From Mastigias papua (taxonomy: Eukaryota > Cnidaria > Scyphozoa > Rhizostomeae > Mastigiidae), in NCBI GenBank assembly GCA_964019165.1, contig OZ025268.1:2595501-2659500 (forward strand): a DNA stretch of 64,000 bases, read 5' to 3'. Both the position numbers and the translations under genes were made by a program. Shown one piece after another: positions 26,641 to 38,400 of the stretch (positions are counted from its first letter, which is position 1; every line of letters begins with the position of its first letter). The notes beneath the pieces were generated by a model. It saw nothing but the letters and a program-made list of their open reading frames with translations, did not search any database and had not been told where the DNA came from.

Positions 26641-27919
26641 TACTTAGTGCTATAGACATTGCAAATGCTCGGTGTTAAGGGCACTATGAACACTGCAAGT
26701 TTCAAACCAAAGTTGCCTATGATTCACCTTTTGCAAGGATTGCACACAATTTATATAAATTTCGCTACTCAAATCTCGATTGTTTGCGTAATAAGAACAG
26801 TCGAAATTGAAAAATTTCTTTTATAACTTTTTCGTTAGGGTTAGCAGTGAACGTTAAGTGGCTTTTTTGGACCTCTACTTGTATGCCTAGGGACCTTCTC
26901 CACCATGACAACGCTTAACACTAAGGTGGTTACAAAGTATGCTTCTAACAGAGGCTTCAGTTCACTTCATGAATTATACGCGAAACAAACCATGCAAACA
27001 TTTACAAAACTATCTTTCAAATATTCACTATGGCTATAACTCAATAAAATTTTAACATTCTTTTGATGTGGTATCATTCTATGTCTAGCCGGAGAGTGTA
27101 GTGCAGTTGCGATATTCCTGCTTCTTATATAATTCTGTTTCGATTCTTACAATACTCATGGCTCAAATGTATTTTCATTAAAAACTAGCAAGGCTGCATA
27201 TAGGGATATTTGAAGGTAAAACAGTATTCAAACTGTTATTAACATAGAAAAACAAAAAGACTATATAAAATCAATTATCAACTCAAAATTTGGCACAAGA
27301 AGTGGACATGCCGCACATAGGAGGGATGAGATGCAAACTTTTTTGGTCACCAGTAACTACTAAGTGTTTTAACCTGCCAAAAACTGAAAAAATTAGACCC
27401 TGGACTTCTAGAACGCGCCCATCATGTTTGCACAGCTGAATTCTGATGATTTGTTCAAGGAGGTATTGGCTTCACAGCAATTCAAACACAAAATAGAAGA
27501 TTACCAAAAAGGTCCATCTTGGTTTGGAGACGATCATATCAAGTATTAAAGACACAAAGAAACTGGCAATGAGTACTATCGTACTATTTGAAAGCTTGGG
27601 AATTCTTCTTTAAGTACCACTTCAATTGCTGATGTTGGCAACCATGATCTCGAACCTATTTCGATCTTGAGCAAGATGCAGAAGCTCTCTTTTTCAGATA
27701 CTATCTGCATAAGGGCATACGGCTTTGAAAATCTACTAGGCCTACATATTGTGCTGAGATTTGGGCCTAAGAAAGCTGATAGGTTGATATAAATTTATCA
27801 TTCAAATAGTCCCGTAGGTCCATCATCTCTTCGATTCCACCTGCATATATTTCCTATGTTAATCTGTGTACTACGGTGGTCTTTTCTGTAGTGCCTCTCT
27901 GTCTGTGCAACACTGCAGA

Positions 27920-28186
27920 CAGAGTCCAAAAAAATGTCCAACCTTCCTCTGGCTGTCAAATCCTCATAACAAATCTTCTTCAAGTTCTTGGACTCTGTAC
28001 TGTGTAGATCTCCAAAAATATTTTACTGTAGAAGGGTTATGCCTTTCACGGTCGATGTCGCATTAACAAAAATTTTACTGAAATTGGATTGTTGATAAAA
28101 ATTACTATGCTTTCCTCAAATATGACATAGAAAGCAAATCTTCCTCCGGCTCACAGCCGTGGAGTCGTGACTTGTTCTGGACTCTG
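27920..28186. mobile_element. hAT-type MITE, copy 2 (267 bp)
   Basis: Same family and orientation as the element at 13049-13335. Ends are CAGAGTCCAAAAAA and, reverse-complemented, CAGAGTCCAGAACAAG. Perfect 8-bp target duplications ACTGCAGA flank it (27912-27919 and 28187-28194). Two copies with different, perfect duplications establish the element boundaries independently. Confidence 0.9.
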
Positions 28187-28595
28187 ACTGCAGAGTTACA
28201 CAATGTCTAACATTCTTGCTGAGGAAGATAGCCTAACGAAAGTTTTAGAGCTGAAATCATAACACAACAAAGAAAGTTCCAATACCGGGCCAAAAGAACT
28301 TTTCCAATAAAAAGCGTGTATTCCAAAATTTGATTGAATAAAAAATTTGACAAACAGAATTCACTGGTTGAGGGACTGAGGGTAAGCATGAGTTAAAAAA
28401 CTTCACTGTCCAAAAGACACAGGGTAAACCGTTCAATTTCTGTGGCTTCATGAATGATTGCGTTCATCATAAATGCTCACCAGTTTCCTTTCCCCAATAA
28501 ATATCAAATCAATTACCAGTATTCAAATACGTGCTCAAGAGACGTTGTCTATCTCCTGTGTAAACTAAACTTTAAAAATCGAAACACTCACATAC

Positions 28596-28715
28596 CACTT
28601 AATCTAGCTTTTACTTCATCTTCATTCAACTGGTCGTAGCTGACAACGTACATAAGAATCTCACCCTTTTCACCTCGAACAGGCGTGATCAGAACAGAGC
28701 AGAAAAACTTGGTGC
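28596..28715 (-). CDS. erg (KCNH2/6/7-like): ERG channel exon: C-terminal half of PAS domain
   Basis: A 120-bp exon with acceptor TTCTCTTTAG ending at 28716 and donor GTATGTGAG starting at 28595. After the split glycine codon shared with the previous exon, it reads TKFFCSVLITPVRGEKGEI and then LMYVVSYDQLNEDE. This aligns with the last strands of the hERG PAS domain (SCFLCLVDVVPVKNEDG, VIMFILNFEVV). It has no initiator and is too short to stand alone. It is supported by phase closure on both sides (1 in, 1 out) and by position between the first PAS exon and the linker exon. It lies 26.8 kb from the previous exon, so the PAS domain is split by the intron that carries the retrotransposon. The acceptor has a strong polypyrimidine tract. 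Confidence 0.88.
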
Positions 28716-30439
28716 CTAAAGAGAAGAAAGATTAATAAAAGTGGCTGTGCAACAAAGATGCGTGACAAAGGGAGCATCAATCTACTATGCTGTGTGGCAG
28801 GTGCTTGTTAGCTCAAATATCACCAACATAAACACATCTTTTTAATATGATGTATAATGCAAACTACATAAACACAGTGTGTTTCTAAAGTTATATTTAC
28901 TAAATTGTATGATTACTATGCATTAGCAACTGATATCAATAATTAAAACCACCTTATCTCTACAGAGAATGCACTATGAATAAATTCCCAGAGCATGCTA
29001 TTGCATTTGCATGAAAAAGAGAGTACCAAGTCGACATGGACGGCTATAAGAACAAAGCATCCTCCAAAACGACCATGGCAGACATTCCCCGGTCATTTTA
29101 CTTCAAAGAACCTTGAGCCAAAACTATCGTACGAAAAGTACAAGGAAAAACACTTAGGTATCTCAGATAGATTTTATGCATAAAAATTGCTTCAACATAA
29201 GCCGCTGCCTAACTTAATGAATATATGAACATGTTCACTATCTGAAAATAAAATGACATTAAAAAATATCCTATGGATGTGAGAAGCTTGGAAAACAAAC
29301 TGAAAAGTCAAACTGAAACAATCTGATTCTCGAAACACAAGTGTCCGTAGCCTAGTCCATGTTTGCCTACACGGCATCATCACAAGCACAAATCACCTAA
29401 GCATTGTAAGAATAAGAAAAAAGAAGAAAACTTATCACAGCTGTTAAAAGTTTCGAAAGTCATAATGAGGTGCTGGAAATGGACAGGAAGTAATGCAGTA
29501 TGTATACATGAGAAAAAGTCTTTGAAATTCAAACATATTTTGATAAGGCTAAGGCGCACAACTACAGGGAGTCCTGGAGATCTAAATTCCCGCTTTTTCA
29601 AGCGGATCAAAGTACCCTGGTTCTTGAAAAATCATGGAACTGCTCATTGTACTTTTGCTAAGAAGATCTGCATATCCTCATAAACTTGAAGGAAGCAAAA
29701 TCGTGAGAATTTCTCTAACGGTTCCTCCGAAAATATCAACCCAAGCTAGATCCCATTTAAACAAGTTTAATTATGCTCTTTCTGTGTACTTGGATTTACC
29801 CTTTAAAATTTCCCGTTGCGCGACAGCAGGTATACAGTACAACACGAACAAAAACAATGGAAATGAGTATTGAAAAAGGCTTGGAAATTTTGACAGGCAA
29901 TGGCAAAGCAAAGACCTTCGGTTCGCTCCATCTGCTCAGATTGCTGTCCAGACATCTTTGACTATTAACAATAGGCCTCTCCAGGGATGTCTAGACTTAA
30001 CAAGACTGGAACAGAGCCGAGCGGCAAATCGAGACTGATAAAATATGGCGTAAAGCTTGATGGAAAGCAATGATGGAAAACTGATAGCTGATCAACTGTC
30101 GGCTCTATTCAACTACTGTGAATGTTAAAGAAATATTTATAAAAAGTGGCTTTTGAATTCCGGCTATTGAATTATCATAATGTAACTAGCAGATGTTAGA
30201 TGCAAAAATAATAGATTTAGAAATAATGATGAAATTTGTTTATGAATAGTTTTTTGTGTTTTCATGTGTAAGATCAGCAACATATATCCTGCAATATAAG
30301 TACTCTAAAACCTCTCGCTGTATTTGGAAGTTCTTCAGGACATCTTATATACCTCATTTGAACATTGGTTATAAAAGTCTATACCCTTTCTACTTCTAAT
30401 TAGCTGAATATGGGACGAATTCGCAATGTTCTATTTATT

Positions 30440-30575
30440 TATATGACATGTCTTAACCTTTAGGATACGTTGCTTCTATCAATCAACATGGCATATCTTA
30501 GGTACCTAACTGGAAGCATAGTAATATCATGATAACATGAAAGATCTATACGCCTAATCATTCTTCTGGTTTTTT
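30440..30575. repeat. direct repeat R, left copy
   Basis: About 130 bp from ATATGACAT to TCTTCTGGTTTT, containing AGGTACCTAACTGGAAGC and GTGATAACATGAAAGA-like blocks. It recurs at 31386-31527 in the same orientation with about 80-85% identity by eye. The two copies bracket a LINE fragment. Confidence 0.75.
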
Positions 30576-30659
30576 TCCCAATTCAATGTGAACAGCCTAA
30601 GCGAGCCTTAACAATTAATACTACATATTTTATTCAACTACATATGGTAAATACAACAT

Positions 30660-31375
30660 GATTCCATTTAGCACAACATTTCAGATGCACCATCTACTGG
30701 AGGTACATGTTCTATTTCAATGGCACTGGTGTTAAGAATGTTCATTCTTCTTTGAAAGGCAATTCTGAGGTATTTTGCGAGGCTCCTTAAGTTTTTAATG
30801 TTTTTGGTATTCATTAATTTACTAAAACTGATCTGGTTTCTCTTCAGCAAATATCTGCTACAAATATATTGTATTCTAATTTCTTTGTAAGCAGGGCATA
30901 TCAATAAAAAGTGTATTTCATCTTCAACTTTGCCCGTGTTGCAATTTCTACAAGCTCGTAATGGCCTATCTACTTTATTTTAAATCTTCTCTTTTCTACA
31001 TCTAGACTATGATTTGATATCCTAAACCAAATAATTATTTTCTACCATTGAATCCTGGCATATTTAAATATTTTCTGGGTTTAGCAATGTCTTAAATTCT
31101 TTGTAAGACTCAAGTTTTGGATATTGGTTTACAGTGCTGCGCCGTTTTTGAAATTGTATGTCCTCTATTCGCGTATGGAAAATGCGAATAAATTGTTCAT
31201 CATTGCCCACCCCTAGTGAGAGCCAAACATGACTGAAACCGTACTCAAAGAGAATCATCTTAATTCTAGCAGACGAACAATCAACATTCTTATCAACTAG
31301 CTGTAGCTGTAACTTGCATGCTTTAACTTTTCTTCTAATTTCAAACCTTAAAACCAAAATTCAACCGGGCGTTTG
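30660..31375 (-). mobile_element. LINE fragment, region C-terminal to reverse transcriptase, broken
   Basis: Two minus-strand open segments (31357-31064 and about 30975-30668) with frame breaks between them. The first contains EYGFSHVWLSLGVGNDEQF and then RIFHTRIEDI, the second RPLRACRNCNTGKVEDEIHF and then LICPAYKEIR, ending near 30668. The C-x2-C...H...C arrangement is the zinc-knuckle-like tail seen after the RT domain of many invertebrate non-LTR elements. The polymerase core is absent, so the copy is 5'-truncated and inactive. It belongs to a different LINE family from the one at 16.2 and 53.9 kb. Confidence 0.75.
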
Positions 31376-31385
31376 AGGTATGTAC

Positions 31386-31527
31386 ATATAATGACATAAC
31401 TTAACCTTAGCCTATTAGGATATGTCACTTCTTTTGGTCAACATGGCATAGTCTTAGGTACCTAACTGGAAGCGTAGTAATATCGTGATAACATGAAAGA
31501 CCAATATGTCTGACAGGTCTTCTGGTT
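31386..31527. repeat. direct repeat R, right copy
   Basis: Second copy of the repeat at 30440-30575, 0.95 kb away, same orientation. Confidence 0.75.
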
Positions 31528-31684
31528 TTGTCTACAATAGTTCTAGTCGCTGTTCACATTCTCAAGTTTATAATCAGGCTGCGATTTCCAACGAATGTTT
31601 CAATTTCTATATGATAGCAATGAACCGTACAGTTGAAAGGAGTCAGACAATCCCGTGGAAGAGACTAGCTAGCAAGCTACACTC

Positions 31685-32121
31685 TTTTTTTATAAGAGCA
31701 ATTTTATAGCAACATGAACCTCAAAATTGATGGGAAATTAAGAACAAATTAAGAACAAGCTGAAGCTGAAGCACTGTCGTAAAATGATATGAAACTGATA
31801 TAAAACTTTTTAAGCTCTACAATGTTTGCTAAAAGTCCTCGAAACATCCAAATCATCAGTGTGTAAAACAGGCCGTAAGTGTATCAAGACTTTTGGCAAG
31901 GATTATATATCTGTAAGAACGTATATCTTTCATCTTCTGCAAGTGTTATTGCATATAGTACATGTTTCATAAACACCCAATGTTGTCTTGTATATTGCCT
32001 AATGTCTAAATTGCCTACACCCCAATAATTAAGAACAGATTATGAACAATCCAGCCTCAAAAGTTTGGAAAAATTAAGAACAGCCAGCCTCAAACTCAAT
32101 TCTACTGGTTCTTACAAAAAG
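31685..32121 (+). repeat. 0.4-kb interspersed repeat family P, copy 2
   Basis: Plus-strand copy of the element also at 21541-21953 and 60728-61140. It begins CTTTTTTTATAAG and ends TTCTTACAAAAAG, an imperfect terminal inverted repeat. Subterminal TTAAGAACA boxes lie beside GCCTCAAA at both ends. Confidence 0.75.
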
Positions 32122-32216
32122 AATAGAGTCTAGCCAACTACTCAGTTTGTCAGTCAATTAGCCAGCCAGGCAGGAAAACGAACACTAATTTAGTCACCAT
32201 TTAATTAACTATCCGA

Positions 32217-32305
32217 TCAATCAATCAGTCAGTCAGTCAGTCAGTCAGTCAGTCAGTCAGTCAGTCAGTCAGTCAGTCAGTCAATCAGTCAGTCAGTCAG
32301 TAAAT
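32217..32305. repeat. (CAGT)n microsatellite
   Basis: Around 20 copies of the tetranucleotide CAGT with a few CAAT variants. Confidence 0.95.
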
Positions 32306-33721
32306 CAAGCAAGCAATCAATCAATCAATTACAGGAAGAATTAATCAATTGATGGACTGATTGAACATGCTGATAAATAAATGTCCTATTGTCTTGAACA
32401 GAAGTTCCAACTAAATTTATAACAATTTAAACATGCCTCATGCGAGAAGGCCATAACAGTTCACTCATCATGATTCACAAGATCTGAATGCCTCTGTGAC
32501 TGAGAACACATAACTCCTGTTCCTTTAATTTTACAGCTATGATTTGGTCAAATGGCTTTTTTCAAACTGATGTCAATAAAACAAAATACTCCCTCAGAGC
32601 AAGCTGGGAATGACAAGTATACCGAATCACTCGCTCAAAAGAAACAAAGGCATCGAAACTCAACCAAAACAATCAAATTGTTAATAATATGATGTCAAAA
32701 AGAAAAGTACATTAGGAGCTTAGGATGTAAATATTTTATACGAAAGTCTATTAGCTACTGAGGGCGATTAAAAAATCTACTAAGAAGATTAAAGATCGAA
32801 TTGCCTGAGCTGCTTGATACATGTTTTAAAATGAAGGATTACATGGTATTGGAAGGAAGCTTTGTTTCTCATTTCATTTTCGCTTAATTCTTTGATGATT
32901 TTCAGCAAAACTACGAAACTTCTAACGTAAGCTATATTAGGAAAATTATTTTCATAACCAAGTCAACAAGGTGAAGAGCTAAGCTCTACAGAAAGTTACG
33001 ACCGCTCAGGTATAATGATGACAACAGTGTCTTAGATGCAATATATAATTTGTACCATGACCGATTACGATCCAAGATTACCTCCAAATTCATTATGTCC
33101 CTAAAAAGTAAAACGTTGTTTTACAGGAAAGATTTTTTGCCCAGTACTGAAACTATCTTGGCTGTTTTGTTTGAGTTCTGAAACTTCTTTGGACATTTTC
33201 AGCAAGAATATTCGAGTTTGTATAACACTGCAGTTTTACATAGACGAATGGGCACTATACAAACATAACACTGAAATATACAGATTTTCATATTGAAATC
33301 GATGCAAATAAAACGAGAAACATAACAAAGAACATCTACGCTTGAGTGAAAATTGGAATTTCAAATGTGTATCAACTAATCAACCTTCTAAGGCCTCAGA
33401 AATTCAGTACTGAACTTTCTTAACTTTTTGAGCAATCGAGTACTGCTTTCTTATAAACTACTTTCTTATGCAAAAAAGTGCTGGGTGCCTTAAAAGAAAC
33501 TTAAGCACATCGCAACAGTCTATATGACAGTGAGGTATTCCTGGACTGTAGCCAATAAGAGGGCTCCAGTCTGAAAAACAATACCCAAGAAGCTGTAGAG
33601 ATTGCATGTGTCAAAAACAAACAGGAATACTACCCCAAAGACCTCGTAATCACCCAGAGACTTGAGGCATTAATCTATGGTTAGAAAGACAATACAATGA
33701 TATGGATACACATTGTTCTAT

Positions 33722-33828
33722 AAGAAACCAAGCTTCAAGGTCTAGTCCATAAAGTTCCTTATTTTTGGGCCTCTATTGACTACACTTTAGTACTAACAGT
33801 TCGTTGATAGTTCATCAATTTTAACTGC
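33722..33828 (+). repeat. interspersed repeat pair Q, copy 2
   Basis: Partner of 26533-26640, same orientation. Confidence 0.65.
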
Positions 33829-35040
33829 ACATGTAGCACCTTGAAAAATAGTACGAAAGCAAGAAAAGATTGTAATTGCCAAATGCTTAGGAAGGATACT
33901 AAAATCTATACACTTATCTACGAACCATATGCTTCATAGATGACACACAATTCTTGCAAATCTTTTTGAGATGAATGGAACAGGATTCCCAATTCTTTAT
34001 CGCTTGCAGTGATACAAATTGTCGAAAGTGAAAACTCCTTTAGTGGCTCTGTCCTTAGCAGTATAATTATCTATGCATTTTGGTCTTAACATACGCAGGT
34101 TTCTTATAAAGTGGTTTACAATAAAATGGGTACATCTAGTTGTGTACAAATCTAACGACGTTTGTCATAAGCTAAAACAACAGATTCGAGATAGGAATAC
34201 TTCAAACTCCCAATCGGTGCAAAATCTCCATAAAATACGATATGAACTACATATTGTGAGGATGAAACACACCATCTGTGAAAAAAGTGAAATGGAAATT
34301 CGACGGTCTCACGGGTCTGTTACAGGGTGAGACTGACTAATTGCAATGCAGACCTAATCAAGACAGCCATATTAGACGCTATTCACATTGAGTCTCTGTA
34401 TCGTTGCCAACCACCCCTACTACGATTACTGCCTACTACGAAGAAAGAATAACAAAGTACCTGTACAGCTGAAAGCCTTTATAATAACACAAATCGCTCT
34501 TCCAAACTTTATTAAACAGCAAACGATTATCTTGAAATGGAGCCAATTATCTACGCACAACTTACTGTTTTATGAGTGACCGAATGGCATTTGTGGTACC
34601 AGTAATTTCAAACTCAATTTGAAATCATGCAAGCATGCGGGTTCCTGTTAAACGCACTGTAATCCATAATTAACGATATCAAAAACACAAAGTAATCTCT
34701 GCGCCTGCTCGAACAGTTATATTATTGATACTAAAATCCCAAATAAAATTTATATTCTCAGTGATCAGGATTAAAGGTGCCGAAGAACAACAGCCTGCAG
34801 GTATTGGGCGTTGTGGCTGGGGCATCAAAGCAGAAGTAAATTGTGAATCAAACAGGTAGCTAATTTCAAACAGCATTGTGTAAACTGACTGCACAGTTAA
34901 AACTGTTCGGACAAAATTGAGTGTTTATTTATAGCAATGACATCATTTTATACTGATTATTATCACGCAAGTTGTCACTCATGAACTGACCTAATCAATC
35001 GAAAAGTACAAAAGATTCACAAGAAATACTCTTGAGTACC

Positions 35041-35404
35041 GAATAATCTAACCCCCCCCTCCACCCGATTGTTAATTTTTGAAAATTTTTCCAACCCTCC
35101 CGCACTTATTCCAACCCTCATTTAGTACTTTTGAGATTTTTTCAGTGAACTTGTGTTTTTTGCAGGGAATATCCTCATTTACTTACAGACTAACCAGAAA
35201 TTTATTTAATAATAGCTTACACTACAACTATAAGTTCCTTTGCCTTGCTGGTTATTGACAATATTTGATTACTCATTTTTACCAAGTAGTTCATTGTAAA
35301 ATCAATGTTATATTTTCCAACTTCCCATTTGTTCCAACCCCAATTATCAACTTTCAGAATATTTTCCAACCTCCCAATTATTCCGCCCGCCCGCCCCCCC
35401 CCCA
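35041..35404. other. pyrimidine-rich segment bounded by poly-C runs
   Basis: Starts with a run of eight C and ends with CCGCCCGCCCGCC followed by poly-C. Variants of TTTTCCAACC(C/T)CCC recur inside. No inverted ends or coding sequence seen. Confidence 0.45.
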
Positions 35405-38400
35405 GGTTATGCAGCACTCAGGAGTAGTTGCATGTGGTCAAAATATCATCTACATAAAGGAATCTTATGTTCTAGATGATTCAATAAAACGGAAATACAC
35501 GTTTTTGTAAAGGGTCGCTTCATAAGGAACCGACATGTCGATGCCTTGAAAAATTTAAGAAATTTGTGCTACTAAAGACAACCCCTAAGGAACTTTCAAT
35601 TCCAGATATATTTATACATGCATACAATTGAGAGCCATGGACTGAGTTCCATTCATTGCAGTTAAACTCAATCAAATTCACGTGAATTGTGCTTAATTGA
35701 TATAGCAGTGCTACTTGGGAGGCGCGAGGGGGGGGGCTTGCGTTGAAACTTAGAATGTTTAATACTATCACGTCTCAATAACTAGCACTTGTAGTGCCTG
35801 TATGATACGAACTGTAGAATTAAATCTAAGGAACAATTAAAGAGCCCTTAGTACTCCAATGTTGTCAAACGAGGCATAAAAACAATGAACTTTAATAACT
35901 ATGCCTTGAGCTAGGTTCCTTCGCTTCGGCCCAGTTATGTGAAAATGTGATTCAGCGCTAAGAAATAAATTTTTCTACTTTCAACTGTGATTGCTGACCA
36001 TTTTCCATGCTTACTAGACCATTATTGCAAGACCATAAATTTCAACACACAAAAATCAGCTTAATAAAGCCTTGTTTTAAGTTTAAGTCTTGAAAAATGG
36101 ATTCAACGTGACCACGATCAACTGGGCCAACGTAAACATAGGCTTAGAGTCGATCTTCTTTCGGCCAAAAAATGAAGAGAATCTAAATATTGCAAGCGGC
36201 TATAGCACTTTCAGTCAAGCAGCTCAAATGAAAGGAGTAATTCTGAAAGCCATCTTACAACCACAACAGATTCTGAAAAATAACACAGGTATATTTAGCT
36301 ATGCTTCTTAAGTCTCTAACTAGATCCTTGGTTTAGACACTAAAAATATCTCCTTCCATAGCAATATATTTCCCAAAATCCTTTGAAAGTTAATCCAATT
36401 ATACGAAAAAAGGGAACAGAAAGCATCCAAGCCCAGGTGGAATATAAGCAGCTTGGGATCTCGTTCTTCTCCGAAGTAGACAATTAACAATTTGAAAGCA
36501 ATCAGAAGAATATTACTCGGTCATACCTAAATCAGCAGCAAGGCTAAATATATAGCTTTCTTGTGACCAAATATTCATCAAAATAAACGATATGACATTT
36601 GCACTAACTCGGTTTAATTAAAGGCACACGACATTCAGAATGATTTAATCAAGGGATTCGAGCGTACGTTTAAGGAGAGTTTTCTCAAAGATTTCTCATA
36701 CGAACAATTTGCTATGCATACCCTATTGCCAAAGGTGATTGCTGTGATTACCAGGCGTGTGTCTTTTTCGACATGTACTGAAGTGATTTCACTGCAAGCA
36801 AGAAACGGCATACCAGTATCGCTTAAGATCTTTTTGTCGATAGCTAAATGGGAGGTTCGTTACAAAGCTATGTGCACCTTTGTCTTTGCGAATCAAAAGC
36901 CGTTCTGCAAATAGAACGGGAGATAATCTGCGGAATGGTAAATCTGCAAGCTTGTTTTGCAAGCTTGGAAATAATTTGAAAAAGTCTCTTGAAATGACCA
37001 CGTTGGAAGCCCTAACTATGCACCATGTGGTACTTTCAGACATGAATATGGTTCATGAAGAGCGCAACATGTGTTTTGACCACAGTGTTGTGGAATTATA
37101 GACGTTGAGGAAAGTTGATGCCATTTTCAGAAGATTACTAAGTTCACAATAGAGATGTTTCAAAGTCTTTGCAAGAGAAAACACCCTCATTTGAAAGTGA
37201 TTCTATCATTGCTGCGAGGGTAGAAAAGAAACTTGATCTGCACTGTCGTCTGTTAATCCATTGATTTCATGAACTACCTGAAAGGCCGTTTATCAAATTG
37301 CCTAAAAACCTTGCCGATAAAGAGCCATTTCTTGGAAGAAGGAGACAGATGGAGAATGAAGATCACACTTAAAAACCAGCACATCTAAGCACATCGCACA
37401 AATTTCAATAAACACTGATATACCTTCTAGTGCAACCTTACCCATAAGAGATTGAGAGTTCATCCAAAACAAAATATTTTCGCAACGTTGTAGTGTTAAA
37501 ACATAGACGTAACAGCAGACGCAAGCGTGATATGCCATCTAAAGCAAGTCAGATTAGACCCATAGAAGATCATTATTCAACCTGCATGTTGCCACAATAG
37601 AATATTCTTACTAGGATTCTTGTATACACTGTGGTAATACTGAAATCGTTCATCATCTCTTCATATAAAGAGGTCGTAGGAGCAGATACAGCACAGACAT
37701 TGTTATAGAAAGCAAAGAAACTGGTACAGCTTCAAATTAGATGTTGCTATAATATGCTACGCTTATTAGAGTTCTTTATACATTATGATACTGGAAAGCA
37801 GCAGATAGGGCACAGAGAGTGATATGGAAAGCAAGGAAACTCATATGGCTCACGATGAATCATAACATGCAGGATAGAATGCAAAAGGTTAGAGGCCTTT
37901 CGCGTACTGTGCAATTTACCATGAAACAACCACCTTTTAACAGAAGATAATGATGATAATATCAAGCTTACCTAATTGTGTTTGTTTTATCGAAGGTTCC
38001 TTGACAGTAAAAAACTAAACTTTCAAAAATCAATAGGGAGCCTTGAAGGGCGGAACGTCGTAAAAGAGTTCAATTGAAAATCAGTCACAGACCTTACCTA
38101 AGGTCGCTTTGTCTTCAATTCTACAAGCTCCCGGCAAGCTAAGGACGCTGTATTCACATCTTCATCCAGTTTGCATTTGATAGTTCTGCTCAGTAAAAGC
38201 GACTAGCTAGGCGAGTTTATAGGAATGAGCCAATGAATGATGCTAAATCACATGAAAGTCGGAGAGTTCTAATTTCTTGAGGAAATGTTGCTGGAAGTCA
38301 TTAAATAGACTGGATCAATCTCTTGACTTACGTACAGCTTTCTTCTATGTGTGCTCGACAAGTAACCGGTAAGATAATGCCATAGCAACTGCAAACTGAA

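Larger units (their letters stand above)
26112..28595. other. 2.5-kb intron of the ERG gene
   Basis: Intron between the second PAS exon and the linker exon. It holds one copy of an interspersed repeat (26533-26640) and a hAT-type MITE (27920-28186). I see nothing else in 26.65-27.9 kb. Confidence 0.8.

Noticed and set aside
32217..32305. CRISPR-like regular repeat
   Set aside because: It is a (CAGT)n microsatellite in a eukaryotic intron without spacers.
35041..35404. Transposon with poly-C termini
   Set aside because: Both C-rich ends are on the same strand, so they are not inverted repeats, and no target duplication is visible.
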